Shown piece by piece: positions 17,362 through 26,603 of a stretch of DNA of 64,000 nt. The notes beneath the pieces were generated by a model. That model did not search any database. It had not been told where the DNA came from and saw only the letters and a program-made list of their open reading frames with translations. A program made the position numbers and the translations under genes. The stretch is from Pseudomonadota bacterium (GTDB lineage: Bacteria; Pseudomonadota; Gammaproteobacteria; Burkholderiales; Thiobacillaceae), in assembly GCA_021836225.1 (NCBI GenBank), contig JAKBJA010000133.1:124001-188000 (forward strand), in the 5' to 3' direction. Position 1 is the stretch's first letter, and each line of letters begins with the position of its first letter.

Positions 17362-18749
17362 TGAAAAACGCTCTGGCGGCGATTGCGCTGGTGTTTGCCG
17401 TGTCGGTACCGGCATTGGCGAAAGATGTGATGGATGTGGCCGATCTGGTTGAAAAACAGGGGCCGGCCGTGGTCAACATCAGCACGACCAAGCTGGTGAA
17501 GCGCGGTCAGGAAGGCCTGCCGTTCGACGACGAGGGCATGCAGGAGTTTTTCCGCCGCTTCTTTCCAGGCATGCCGCAGGGTGGGCAGGGGGGGCCGGGC
17601 CCCATGCAGGAAATTCCGGCGCGTGGCGAAGGCTCGGGGTTTATCGTCAGCAACGACGGCTACATCCTGACCAATGCGCATGTGGTCAAGGGCGCGGATG
17701 AGGTGGTGGTCAAGCTTATCGACAAGCGCACCTTCACCGCCAAGGTGGTGGGGGCGGACGCGCGCACTGATGTCGCCGTCATCAAGATCACCGCCAACAA
17801 CCTGCCTGTCGTCAAGCTGGGGGATCCCACCAAGCTGCGGGTCGGCGAGGCGGTGGCAGCCATCGGTTCGCCCTTCGGTTTCGAAAACTCGGTCACGGCG
17901 GGCATCGTCTCCGCCAAGGGGCGTTCGCTGCCGTCGGAATCCTATGTGCCCTTCATCCAGACCGATGTGCCGATCAATCCTGGCAATTCGGGCGGGCCGT
18001 TGTTCAATATGAAGGGCGAAGTGGTCGGCATCAATTCGCAGATTTACAGCCGCAGCGGCGGCTACATGGGGGTGTCGTTCGCGATCCCGATCGATGTGGC
18101 GATGGAAGTGGCGAAGCAGCTCGAGAGCGGCGGCAAGATTTCACGCGGCTGGCTGGGCGTGGTGATCCAGGAAGTGACGGCCGATCTGGCTGATTCCTTC
18201 GGCCTGGATCGTCCGCGCGGTGCGCTGGTGTCACAGGTTCAGGACGATAGCCCGGCGAGCAAGGCCGGATTGCAGGCAGCCGACGTCATCCTGGAATTCA
18301 ACGGCAAGGCCGTGGAAAACTCCAGCGACCTGCCACGCATGGTCGGCATGGCCAAACCCGGTACCAGGATTCCGCTGCAGGTCTGGCGCAAGGGCAAACT
18401 CCAGCAACTCAACGTGGTGCTGGGTGAACTGCCTGCCGAAAACCAGCAGGCCGGCAAAGATGGCAAGGCCATGTTGCGCGGCGGGCTGGCCCTGTCGGAG
18501 CTGGGAGCGGATCAGCGGCGGGCGCTCGACCTCGACCATGGCGTGCTGGTCGCGGATGCCACGGGCGAAGCGGCGCGTGCCGGCATTCGAACCGGCGATA
18601 TCATCCTGGCGGTCAACAATACCAGGATCGCCAGCGTTGAAGACTACCGCAAGGCCACCGCCGCGATACCTGTCGGCAAAAGCGCGGCGATCCTGGTGCG
18701 TCGCGGCGACGGAACGCTCTACATTCCGCTGAAGATTTCGGGTGGGTAA
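17358..18749 (+). CDS. mucD: Periplasmic serine protease MucD/DegQ (Do family)
   Basis: HtrA-type quality-control protease. 463 residues: signal peptide ending near PALAKD, trypsin-like domain with His (TNAHVV), Asp (ARTDVAVIKI) and Ser (NPGNSGGPLF), followed by two PDZ domains (about 265-350 and 375-460). It closes the sigma-E operon as in Pseudomonas algU-mucABCD. The stop overlaps the GTG of the glutaredoxin-like gene. Confidence 0.95.
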   Translation: MMKNALAAIALVFAVSVPALAKDVMDVADLVEKQGPAVVNISTTKLVKRGQEGLPFDDEGMQEFFRRFFPGMPQGGQGGPGPMQEIPARGEGSGFIVSNDGYILTNAHVVKGADEVVVKLIDKRTFTAKVVGADARTDVAVIKITANNLPVVKLGDPTKLRVGEAVAAIGSPFGFENSVTAGIVSAKGRSLPSESYVPFIQTDVPINPGNSGGPLFNMKGEVVGINSQIYSRSGGYMGVSFAIPIDVAMEVAKQLESGGKISRGWLGVVIQEVTADLADSFGLDRPRGALVSQVQDDSPASKAGLQAADVILEFNGKAVENSSDLPRMVGMAKPGTRIPLQVWRKGKLQQLNVVLGELPAENQQAGKDGKAMLRGGLALSELGADQRRALDLDHGVLVADATGEAARAGIRTGDIILAVNNTRIASVEDYRKATAAIPVGKSAAILVRRGDGTLYIPLKISGG

Positions 18750-18987
18750 CACGCTGACGCTCTACACGCGGGCAGGCTGCCCGCTCTGCGAGGACATGGC
18801 GGCCGAGGCCCACGCCCTGATCGCGGGAACCGGGCACGGCCTGATCCCCGTGGACGTGGATGCCGACCCCGCGCTCAAGGCGAAATACGGCTGGGAGGTC
18901 CCCTTGCTGTTCGACGGCGACACCGAGATTTGCCGTCATCAGCTGAATCTGCCTGCGATTCAGGAATGGCTGCGCGCCCACTCCTGA
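18742..18987 (+). CDS. Glutaredoxin-like (DUF836) thioredoxin-fold protein
   Basis: An 81-residue thioredoxin-fold protein with the redox motif CPLC near its N-terminus (LTLYTRAGCPLCEDMAAEA), a VDVDADPALKAKYGWEVPLLFDGD segment with the cis-proline, and a conserved glutaredoxin-like C-terminal helix. GTG start inside the mucD 3' end (8-base overlap) indicates coupling. Likely a thiol oxidoreductase; partner unknown. This small gene commonly sits before lepA in betaproteobacteria. Confidence 0.8.
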   Translation: MGNTLTLYTRAGCPLCEDMAAEAHALIAGTGHGLIPVDVDADPALKAKYGWEVPLLFDGDTEICRHQLNLPAIQEWLRAHS

Positions 18988-19024
18988 AATCCGTTAAAAT
19001 TCTGCAAGTTATCGCATCCCTTGT

Positions 19025-19048
19025 CGGGCACGGAAACGTGCCCGTTTT
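19025..19048 (+). promoter_or_regulatory. Hairpin with short U-tract directly before the lepA start codon
   Basis: Perfect 8-bp stem CGGGCACG / CGTGCCCG (19025-19032, 19037-19044) with a GAAA tetraloop, then TTTT; the lepA GTG begins at 19052. GGAA, the only purine run nearby, falls in the stem-loop about 16 bases upstream. A CGTTAAAATTC stretch near 18990 could be the -10 element. The structure may attenuate transcription or control initiation of lepA. Confidence 0.55.
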
Positions 19049-19051
19049 GCT

Positions 19052-20851
19052 GTGTCCCAGAACCTGATCCGCAATTTTTCCATCATCGCCCACATCGACC
19101 ATGGCAAGTCCACCCTGGCCGACCGCCTGATCCAGCATTGTGGCGGGCTGTCCGAGCGCGAGATGGAGGCGCAGGTGCTCGATTCGATGGACCTGGAGAA
19201 GGAACGCGGCATCACCATCAAGGCACAGACCGCCGCGCTGACCTACAGGGCGCAGGACGGCCAGACCTACCGCCTGAACCTGATCGACACCCCCGGCCAC
19301 GTCGACTTTTCCTACGAAGTGAGCCGCTCGCTGTCGGCCTGCGAGGGCGCGCTGCTGGTGGTCGACGCCTCACAGGGGGTCGAAGCGCAGACGGTGGCCA
19401 ACTGCTACACCGCGATCGACCTCGGCGTCGAGGTAATCCCGGTGCTGAACAAGATCGACCTGCCGGCCGCCGACCCCGACCGGGTGGCCGAGGAGATCGA
19501 GGACATCGTCGGGCTGGATGCGAGCGATGCGGTGCGCGCTTCGGCCAAGACCGGCATCGGCATTCCCGAAATCCTCGAGGTGGTGGTGAAGCAGGTGCCG
19601 CCGCCGCGTGGCGACGAGTCCGCGCCGCTCAAGGCGCTGATCATCGATTCGTGGTTCGACAACTACGTCGGCGTGGTGATGCTGGTGCGGGTGGTCGACG
19701 GTGTGCTCAAGCCGAAGGACAAGATCCGCTTCATGGCCAGCGGTGCGCAGCACCTGACCGAGCACGTCGGCGTGTTCACCCCGAAATCGGTCGACCGGCC
19801 GCAGTTGTCGGCCGGCGAGGTGGGTTTTGTGATCGCCGGCATCAAGGAACTCAAGTCGGCGCAGGTGGGCGACACCATCACCCTGATCGACCGGCCCGCC
19901 AGCGAGCCGCTGCCGGGCTTCAAGAAGGTGCAGTCGCAGGTATTCGCAGGCCTGTATCCAGTGGAGTCGCACGACTTCGAGGCGCTGCGCGATGCCCTGA
20001 CCAAGCTGCAGTTGAATGACGCGGCGCTGCAGTTCGAGCCCGAAGTCTCGCAGGCGCTGGGCTTCGGCTTCCGTTGCGGCTTCCTCGGCCTGCTGCATAT
20101 GGACATCGTGCAGGAGCGGCTGGAACGCGAGTACGACATGGACCTCATCACTACCGCGCCGACGGTGGTGTACGAGGTGGTGCTGAAGGACGGCACCACC
20201 ATCAACGTCGAGAACCCGTCCAAGTTGCCGGAACCGTCGAAGATCGAGGAGATCCGCGAGCCCATCATCACGGCGACGATCTTCGTGCCGGAAGAGTTCG
20301 TCGGCAACGTCATCACCCTGTGCAACCAGAAGCGCGGCATGCAGATTGACATGCAGTACCACGGGAGGCAGGTGATGCTGCGCTACGACCTGCCGATGAA
20401 CGAAGTGGTGATGGATTTCTTCGATAAGCTGAAATCGACCAGCCGCGGCTACGCCTCGCTCGACTACGAATTCAAGGAATTTCGCGCCGGCGATCTGGTC
20501 AAGCTCGACATCCTGGTCAACAACGAGAAGGTCGATGCGCTCTCCCTCATCGTGCACCGTGCCACCAGCGTGTACCGCGGGCGCGAACTGGCGTCCAAGA
20601 TGCGCGAGCTGATCCCGCGCCAGATGTTCGACGTCGCGGTGCAGGCCGCGATCGGCGCCAACATCATCGCGCGCGAGAACGTCAAGGCGATGCGCAAGAA
20701 CGTGCTGGCCAAGTGCTACGGCGGCGACATCACGCGCAAGAAGAAACTGCTGGAAAAACAGAAAGCCGGCAAGCGCCGCATGAAACAGGTCGGCAACGTC
20801 GAAATCCCGCAGGAAGCCTTCCTTGCGATCCTCCAGGTCTCCGATAAATAA
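19052..20851 (+). CDS. lepA: Elongation factor 4 (LepA), back-translocating GTPase
   Basis: Ribosome-associated GTPase. 599 residues: G1 [15 protein letters not shown]2 region [14 protein letters not shown]3 [13 protein letters not shown]4 NKIDLPAA, G5 SAKTGIG, then domain II, the LepA-specific domain and the C-terminal RNA-binding tail rich in Arg/Lys ([22 protein letters not shown]). The N-terminal [19 protein letters not shown] aligns with E. coli LepA, supporting GTG 19052 despite no clear Shine-Dalgarno sequence. Followed by lepB. Confidence 0.97.
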   Translation: MSQNLIRNFSIIAHIDHGKSTLADRLIQHCGGLSEREMEAQVLDSMDLEKERGITIKAQTAALTYRAQDGQTYRLNLIDTPGHVDFSYEVSRSLSACEGALLVVDASQGVEAQTVANCYTAIDLGVEVIPVLNKIDLPAADPDRVAEEIEDIVGLDASDAVRASAKTGIGIPEILEVVVKQVPPPRGDESAPLKALIIDSWFDNYVGVVMLVRVVDGVLKPKDKIRFMASGAQHLTEHVGVFTPKSVDRPQLSAGEVGFVIAGIKELKSAQVGDTITLIDRPASEPLPGFKKVQSQVFAGLYPVESHDFEALRDALTKLQLNDAALQFEPEVSQALGFGFRCGFLGLLHMDIVQERLEREYDMDLITTAPTVVYEVVLKDGTTINVENPSKLPEPSKIEEIREPIITATIFVPEEFVGNVITLCNQKRGMQIDMQYHGRQVMLRYDLPMNEVVMDFFDKLKSTSRGYASLDYEFKEFRAGDLVKLDILVNNEKVDALSLIVHRATSVYRGRELASKMRELIPRQMFDVAVQAAIGANIIARENVKAMRKNVLAKCYGGDITRKKKLLEKQKAGKRRMKQVGNVEIPQEAFLAILQVSDK

Positions 20852-20869
20852 GAAGTGGACCCCATCAAC

Positions 20870-21679
20870 ATGAACTTCGCCCTTATTCTTTTTGTTGCGC
20901 TGGTCGTCACCGGCGGCATCTGGCTGCTCGACCTGCTGATCCTCAGACGCGGCCGTGACCGGGACGCCAAGGAGCCGCTGCTGGTCGAATACGCCAAGAG
21001 CTTCTTCCCGGTCATCCTCGTCGTGTTTGCGCTACGCTCCTTCCTGGTCGAACCGTTCAAGATTCCGTCCGGCTCGATGATGCCCACGCTGCTGGTCGGC
21101 GACTTCATCCTGGTCAACAAATTCACCTACGGTATCCGCCTGCCGGTCATCAACACGAAAGTGGTCGAACTGAACAATCCCGAGCGGGGCGATGTCATGG
21201 TGTTCCGCTATCCGGGCGACCCCAGCCTCGATTACATCAAGCGCGTGATCGGCGTGCCGGGCGATGTGGTCGAATATAGCGACAAGAAGCTGACCATCAA
21301 CGGCAAGCCCGTGCCTGCCGTCAATACCGGCACCTACAGCTATGTGGGCAATGGCCTGAACTACATCACCGCGATGGTGTACAGGGAGCAGCTCAACGGC
21401 GTCAACCACACCATGATGACCGAACCCGACAAACCCCCGGTCTACCCGACCCAGGTGGTGGACTTCCCCTACCGCGAGAACTGCTCCTACAATGCCGAGG
21501 GCAAGGGCTTCGTCTGCAAGGTTCCAAAAGGACAATATTTCATGATGGGCGACAACCGTGACGAGAGTAATGACAGCCGTTACTGGGGATTCGTCCCTGA
21601 CAGCAACATCGTCGGCAAGGCCTTCCTCATCTGGATGAACTTTGACGAATTCCGCCGCATCGGCACCACCATTCGATAA
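20870..21679 (+). CDS. lepB: Signal peptidase I
   Basis: Inner-membrane protease that removes Sec/Tat signal peptides. About 269 residues: two N-terminal membrane segments (residues 1-22 and about 50-65), catalytic Ser in PSGSMMPTLLVGD, catalytic Lys in YIKRVIGVPGD, and the C-terminal box GDNRDESNDSRYWGFV. The ATG at 20870 is chosen; a GTG at 20855 is in frame but crowds the lepA stop. Neighbour lepA gives the classic lepAB pair. Confidence 0.96.
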   Translation: MNFALILFVALVVTGGIWLLDLLILRRGRDRDAKEPLLVEYAKSFFPVILVVFALRSFLVEPFKIPSGSMMPTLLVGDFILVNKFTYGIRLPVINTKVVELNNPERGDVMVFRYPGDPSLDYIKRVIGVPGDVVEYSDKKLTINGKPVPAVNTGTYSYVGNGLNYITAMVYREQLNGVNHTMMTEPDKPPVYPTQVVDFPYRENCSYNAEGKGFVCKVPKGQYFMMGDNRDESNDSRYWGFVPDSNIVGKAFLIWMNFDEFRRIGTTIR

Positions 21680-21688
21680 GGAGACACC

Positions 21689-22090
21689 ATGCACTGCACC
21701 CCCCCCATGCAATCCCGGCAACGCGGCCTGAGCATGATCGGCTTCCTGTTCGTGGCCGTCGTGCTGGTCATGATCGCCATGCTGGCGATGAAACTGGTGC
21801 CGGCCTACATCGAGTATTTCTCGGTGAAGAAGATTCTCGCCACGATGGGGCAGGAGTCCGATCTCAAATCCAAGAGCAATGCGGACATCCGCAACGACTT
21901 CGCCAAACGTGCTGATATAGGCTATGTCACTGCGGTCAAGCCCGAGGACATCGTCGTCGACCGTCACGGCGCCGTCCCCGTCGTTTCCACCGACTACACA
22001 TTCCGCACCAAGCTCGTCGGCAATGTCAGCCTGGTGATCGATTTCAGTGCCAGTTCCGATCCCAACGCGGCACCCGTCGAGGTTGAATAA
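21689..22090 (+). CDS. DUF4845 family membrane protein
   Basis: A 133-residue protein with one N-terminal hydrophobic segment preceded by [17 protein letters not shown], reminiscent of a type IV pilin-like leader (R-G-L-S/T-M-I), then a small periplasmic domain ([14 protein letters not shown]...). This is the DUF4845 family regularly found between lepB and rnc in betaproteobacteria. AAGGAGA precedes the ATG. Function unknown; an envelope role is inferred. Confidence 0.8.
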   Translation: MHCTPPMQSRQRGLSMIGFLFVAVVLVMIAMLAMKLVPAYIEYFSVKKILATMGQESDLKSKSNADIRNDFAKRADIGYVTAVKPEDIVVDRHGAVPVVSTDYTFRTKLVGNVSLVIDFSASSDPNAAPVEVE

Positions 22091-22763
22091 CGCCTTGCTG
22101 AACCAGCGCCTGCAACAGGCGCTGGGTTATACCTTTGTCCGCTCCGATCTTCTGACCCAGGCGCTGACGCACCGTAGCTACGGCGCGCTCAACAACGAGC
22201 GGCTCGAATTCCTCGGCGACTCGGTGTTGAACTGCACCGTCGCCCGTGCCCTTTACGACGCGTTCCCCGATTTGCCGGAAGGCAGCCTGTCGCGCCTGCG
22301 CGCCAACCTGGTTCGGCAGGAAACGCTGGCCGAGATTGCCGCATCCCTGAAACTGGGTGATAGCCTGCGCCTGGGCGAAGGCGAACTCAAAAGCGGCGGA
22401 TTTCGCCGTCCCTCGATCCTGGCCGATGCGCTGGAATCACTGTTCGGCGCCGTCTTCCTGGATGCCGGATTCGAGGCAGCGCAGCGTGTGGTGCGCGGGC
22501 TGTTCGACCCGCTGGTTGCGAGAATCGACCCCAGGGCCTCAGGCAAGGACCCCAAGACCGAGTTGCAGGAAATGCTCCAGTCGCGCAGGCTTCCGTTGCC
22601 GGACTACCGACTGATGGGCACCCAGGGCGAGGCGCACGACCAGAGCTTTATCGTCGAGTGCGTGCTGGCCAAGCCCCCACTCAGCACACGCGGCATCGGC
22701 AAGAGCCGCCGCGCCGCCGAACAGGAGGCCGCACGCCAGGCGTGTGTGCAGTTGCAGAAATGA
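22083..22763 (+). CDS. rnc: Ribonuclease III
   Basis: Cleaves double-stranded RNA, processing rRNA and mRNA. The signature [12 protein letters not shown] with catalytic acidic residues and [18 protein letters not shown] are present, followed by a C-terminal double-stranded-RNA-binding domain ([24 protein letters not shown]...[13 protein letters not shown]). No ATG fits; by alignment with E. coli RNase III (13 residues before LGYTF) the start is a TTG at 22083, giving 226 residues and an 8-base overlap with the upstream gene. An in-frame ATG at 22047 would add 12 residues. Stop overlaps the era ATG. Confidence 0.92.
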   Translation: MNNALLNQRLQQALGYTFVRSDLLTQALTHRSYGALNNERLEFLGDSVLNCTVARALYDAFPDLPEGSLSRLRANLVRQETLAEIAASLKLGDSLRLGEGELKSGGFRRPSILADALESLFGAVFLDAGFEAAQRVVRGLFDPLVARIDPRASGKDPKTELQEMLQSRRLPLPDYRLMGTQGEAHDQSFIVECVLAKPPLSTRGIGKSRRAAEQEAARQACVQLQK

Positions 22764-23644
22764 GCGAATTCAAGTGCGGCCTCATCGCCATCGTCGGCCG
22801 GCCCAACGTCGGCAAGTCGACATTGCTCAACCGCATCGTAGGGCAGAAAATCAGCATCACGTCGAGAAAGGCGCAGACCACGCGCCACCGGGTGATGGGC
22901 ATCCACACCACCGGCGAAGCGCAGTTCGTCTTCGTCGACACCCCGGGATTCCAGACCCGCCACGCCAGCACCCTAAACCGCGCGATGAACAAGCGGGTGC
23001 GCGAAACGCTGTCGGATACCGACGTGGTGATGATGCTGGTGGAGGCAGGACGGTTGAAGAAAGAGGATCGTCAGGTGATGGATCTGCTGCCCAAGGATCG
23101 CCCGCTGATCCTGGTGGTGAACAAGATCGATCACGTCAAGGATCGAGCCGAGCTGATGGCGTATCTGCAGGAAGCGGCCACCGCGCACGCGTTCACCGAG
23201 ATCGTCCCGGTGTCGGCCAAGCAGGGCAGCAACCTCGACGAATTGCTGAAGACGCTGCAGGCACATCTTCCCGAGAATCCGCCACTGTTCGACGAGGACG
23301 ACGTCACCGACCAGACCGAGCGCCAGCTGGCGGCGGAATTGATTCGCGAGAAGGTATTCCGCCTGTGCGGCGAGGAAATCCCCTATGCGGTTGCCGTCAC
23401 CATCGACAAGTTCGAAGAAGAGGGCAACCTGCGCCGCATCTTCGCCACCATCCTGGTCGACCGGGACAGCCACAAGGCCATCGTCATCGGCAAGGGCGGC
23501 GAAAAGCTCAAGGCCATCTCCACCCAGGCGCGGCTCGACATGGAGCGTGCCTTCGACAGCAAGGTGTATCTGGAGGTCTGGGTCAAGGTCAAGGGCGGCT
23601 GGGCCGACGACGTGCGGATGCTGAAATCGCTCGGCCTGGATTAA
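22760..23644 (+). CDS. era: GTPase Era
   Basis: Ribosome-assembly GTPase that binds the 3' end of 16S rRNA. 294 residues: G1 [13 protein letters not shown]2 region [11 protein letters not shown]3 DTPGFQ, G4 NKIDHVKD, then a C-terminal KH domain with [22 protein letters not shown]. Its ATG overlaps the rnc stop (ATGA). Length is normal. Confidence 0.97.
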   Translation: MSEFKCGLIAIVGRPNVGKSTLLNRIVGQKISITSRKAQTTRHRVMGIHTTGEAQFVFVDTPGFQTRHASTLNRAMNKRVRETLSDTDVVMMLVEAGRLKKEDRQVMDLLPKDRPLILVVNKIDHVKDRAELMAYLQEAATAHAFTEIVPVSAKQGSNLDELLKTLQAHLPENPPLFDEDDVTDQTERQLAAELIREKVFRLCGEEIPYAVAVTIDKFEEEGNLRRIFATILVDRDSHKAIVIGKGGEKLKAISTQARLDMERAFDSKVYLEVWVKVKGGWADDVRMLKSLGLD

Positions 23645-23650
23645 TCGCTT

Positions 23651-23752
23651 CCACGAAGGGCACGAAGGAACGCGAAGCAGATCGAAAAAAACGCTCAGCG
23701 AAATATACGCGAATGATGGTTTTTCCTTTGTGTTTCTTCGTGTCCTTCGTGG
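23651..23752. repeat. Inverted repeat element between era and recO
   Basis: CCACGAAGGGCACGAAG at 23651-23667 pairs with CTTCGTGTCCTTCGTGG at 23736-23752, 16 of 17 positions matching, around a 68-base centre. Both arms are built from imperfect CACGAAGG-type repeats. It looks like a small dispersed palindromic element that could fold in the era-recO transcript. Confidence 0.75.
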
Positions 23753-23763
23753 ATAAATAAAGC

Positions 23764-24513
23764 ATGTCCGCCGACGCCCGCATCAACAACGAACCCGGCT
23801 TCATCCTCCACACCTATCCCTTCAAGGAAACCAGCGTGGTGGCGGAGGTGTTCACCCGCAGCCACGGGCGCGTGGCGTTGATCGCGCGCGGTGCCCGGCG
23901 CCCGGCCTCCGCCCTGCGCGGGCTGATGCAGCCGTTCAGCCCGCTGCTGCTCTCGTGGTTCGGCAAGGCCGAGCTGAAAACCCTGCATGCCGCCGAGTGG
24001 CAGGGCGGTCTGCTGGCGCCGCAGGGGCGCGCGCTGATGTGTGGCTTTTATCTCAACGAGCTACTGCTGCGCCTGCTGGCGCGTGGCGATGCGCACGAGA
24101 CGCTGTACGACTGCTACTTCGCAACCCTCGAGCAACTGGCCGGCGAGGCCGGCAGCTCCGATTACGAACGCGCCACTTACTTTGAGCGGATATTGCGGCG
24201 CTTCGAGAAAAACCTGCTCTCCGAAATCGGCTATGGTGCCACCTTCGACGTCGAGGCAGACAGCGGTGCGCCGGTCCAGTCACAGATGGGTTATGTGTTT
24301 CAACCTGAACGCGGCGCCCTGCAGGCGAGTGGCCAGCCGGGCTGCCCGGTGTCCGGCCAGACCCTGATCGACCTGGCCACCGACCGCTTCGAGCGGCCGG
24401 CGACGCTGGTCGAGGCCAAGGCGCTGATGCGCACCCTGATCAACCATACGCTGGGCGCAAAGCCGCTTTATACTCGCCAGCTGTTACGCGAACTCACCGA
24501 ACTGACACAATGA
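23764..24513 (+). CDS. recO: DNA repair protein RecO
   Basis: RecFOR mediator that loads RecA on SSB-coated DNA. 249 residues starting after the era-recO repeat; N-terminal OB fold ([36 protein letters not shown]) and helical C-terminal domain ([23 protein letters not shown]... [24 protein letters not shown]) match the family. Overlaps pdxJ by four bases. Confidence 0.94.
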   Translation: MSADARINNEPGFILHTYPFKETSVVAEVFTRSHGRVALIARGARRPASALRGLMQPFSPLLLSWFGKAELKTLHAAEWQGGLLAPQGRALMCGFYLNELLLRLLARGDAHETLYDCYFATLEQLAGEAGSSDYERATYFERILRRFEKNLLSEIGYGATFDVEADSGAPVQSQMGYVFQPERGALQASGQPGCPVSGQTLIDLATDRFERPATLVEAKALMRTLINHTLGAKPLYTRQLLRELTELTQ

Positions 24514-25241
24514 GCATCTTCCTCGGCGTCAACATCGACCATATCGCCACCCTGCGCCAGGCACGCAGGACCCGCTATCCCAGCCTAGTCGAAGCGGCAC
24601 TCGCTGCAGAAACCGCCGGCGCCGATTCGATCACCCTGCACCTGCGCGAAGACCGCCGCCACATCCAGGATGCGGACGTGGCGATCTTGCGCCAGGTGCT
24701 GAAAACCAAGATGAATCTGGAAATGGCGGTGACCGGGGAAATGCTCGCCATTGCCATCGCCACGCGGCCGCAGGACGTCTGCCTGGTTCCGGAAAAGCGC
24801 GAGGAGCTCACCACCGAAGGCGGGCTCGATGTCGCCGGCCAGTTGTCCAGGTTGAAGGATGCCTGCACGCGGCTGGCCGACGCCGGCATCCGCGTCTCGC
24901 TGTTCATCGACGCCGACTTCGCGCAGCTCGACGCCGCGCATGCGGCCGGCGCGCCGGTGGTCGAAATCCACACCGGCCATTACGCCGACGCCGCGACCGA
25001 CGAAGCGCGCATCGCCGAATTCGAGCGTATCCGCATGGCCGTCGCTTACGGCCGCAGCCTCGGCCTCACGGTCAACGCAGGCCATGGCCTGACCTATCAC
25101 AACGTCCAGCCGATCGCAGCGCTGCCGGGTATCCACGAACTCAACATCGGCCATGCGATCGTGGCACAGGCGCTGTTCGTCGGCTGGAAGGATGCCGTGG
25201 CGGAGATGAAGCGGCTGATGGTGGAAGCGGCGGCAGGCTGA
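24510..25241 (+). CDS. pdxJ: Pyridoxine 5'-phosphate synthase
   Basis: Condenses 1-deoxyxylulose 5-phosphate and 3-amino-2-oxopropyl phosphate to pyridoxine 5'-phosphate. 243 residues, TIM barrel: [57 protein letters not shown], and [38 protein letters not shown] overlaps the recO stop. In many relatives acpS follows; here it does not. Confidence 0.96.
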   Translation: MSIFLGVNIDHIATLRQARRTRYPSLVEAALAAETAGADSITLHLREDRRHIQDADVAILRQVLKTKMNLEMAVTGEMLAIAIATRPQDVCLVPEKREELTTEGGLDVAGQLSRLKDACTRLADAGIRVSLFIDADFAQLDAAHAAGAPVVEIHTGHYADAATDEARIAEFERIRMAVAYGRSLGLTVNAGHGLTYHNVQPIAALPGIHELNIGHAIVAQALFVGWKDAVAEMKRLMVEAAAG

Positions 25242-25278
25242 TAGTGAAGATCGAACCGGCTGCAGGACTGTGTGACCG

Positions 25279-26550
25279 ATGAGCGACCAGGAACAACGCA
25301 TCAGCATTGACCAGATACGAGTGGGATTGCATATCCGGATCGAATCCTGGATGGATCATCCCTTCCTGTTCAGCAGCTTCAAGATTCGCAGCGAGAAGCA
25401 GTTGCAGCAACTGCGCTCCCTCGGGATTTCGCATGTGCTCTACGACAGCAGCAAGAGCGATCTGCCTCCCTTGCCGCCGCCCAGGGAAAACACGCCTGCG
25501 CCTCCACCTGCGCCGCCCGACCCTGAAATCGAGGCGATGTGGGCGGAAAAGAACGAAAGACGGGAAAAACTCTCGCGCCAGCGGGAGGCGCTGGGGCGTT
25601 GCGAGCGGCAATTCGCCGCAGGTGCCTCCACCGTCAAATCCGTGTTGCGCAACCTTTTTTCCCGTCCCGACGAATCGATGCAGCAGGCGCAGTCGCTGGT
25701 GTCGGACATGGTGGACGCGATGCTGGCGGACAAGGACATCGTCCTGCATCTGGTAAATGCCAAGGCGGGTGACGAGAATGCGTACTACCATGCCCTCAAT
25801 GTCACGATGCTGGCGTTGATTCTGGGAAAGGACGCGCAGCTGGATGCCGACGCGATGCGCGCGCTGGGTCTCGGTACGCTGCTGCACGACATCGGCCGCG
25901 AAAAGATTCCCAGCCAGATCCTGCTGAACAAGTCTCCCTGGACGAAGGCCGAGCTGAGCTTCTACCAGCAACATGTGGCATATGGTCTCGACATGGCGCA
26001 GCGCCTGCCGGGAATCCCGCCCGCTGCCCTGGAAGTCATCGCCAAGCACCATGAGCTGCTCGACGGGAGCGGCTATCCGGGAAAGCTCGCAGGCGAACAG
26101 ATCGGGCAGCTCGCCCGCATCGCCTCCATCACCAATGCCTTCGATACCTATTGCAATCGCGCCAACCCGGCGGAATCGATGACACCCGCCGAGGCCATTG
26201 CCTACATGTTCAAGAAAGAGCCGGGGAAATACGATCCCGTGTTGCTGCAGCTGTTCGTCCGCTGCATGGGGATATACCCGCCTGGAAGCGTTGTGCAGTT
26301 GAACAATGGGCAGATCGGGTTGGTCATGAGCGTCAACCCGGGCAAGCTGCTGCATCCTTCGCTGTTGATCTACGACCCGGACGTGCCCAAGGAGGAGGCC
26401 TTGTGGCTGGATATGCGCGAGTCGTCCGAGCTCGCCGTCGCCAGAACCCTGCGCCCTGCCGAACTGGACATGGCTATGCGTGCGTATCTCGATCCGCGCA
26501 CACGGATCAGCTACTTCACCGAAAACAGTCTGGCGAGCAAGGGCACCTGA
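25279..26550 (+). CDS. HD-GYP domain cyclic-di-GMP phosphodiesterase
   Basis: A 423-residue cytoplasmic protein with an N-terminal DUF3391-type domain (QRISIDQIRVGLHIRIES...), a proline-rich linker (about 65-85), and an HD-GYP domain. The metal ligands are seen in HALN, LLHDIGREKIP and HHELLDGSGYPGKL, so the hydrolytic site appears intact (HD and GYP both present). Likely lowers c-di-GMP and thereby affects motility or exopolysaccharide. It follows pdxJ by 37 bases; convergent with kup. No membrane segment or sensor domain is visible. Confidence 0.9.
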   Translation: MSDQEQRISIDQIRVGLHIRIESWMDHPFLFSSFKIRSEKQLQQLRSLGISHVLYDSSKSDLPPLPPPRENTPAPPPAPPDPEIEAMWAEKNERREKLSRQREALGRCERQFAAGASTVKSVLRNLFSRPDESMQQAQSLVSDMVDAMLADKDIVLHLVNAKAGDENAYYHALNVTMLALILGKDAQLDADAMRALGLGTLLHDIGREKIPSQILLNKSPWTKAELSFYQQHVAYGLDMAQRLPGIPPAALEVIAKHHELLDGSGYPGKLAGEQIGQLARIASITNAFDTYCNRANPAESMTPAEAIAYMFKKEPGKYDPVLLQLFVRCMGIYPPGSVVQLNNGQIGLVMSVNPGKLLHPSLLIYDPDVPKEEALWLDMRESSELAVARTLRPAELDMAMRAYLDPRTRISYFTENSLASKGT

Positions 26551-26603
26551 TCGCCCATACCGGCGGCGACGGATGCGCCCTGCATGACCTGAAACGGGAT
26601 GGC

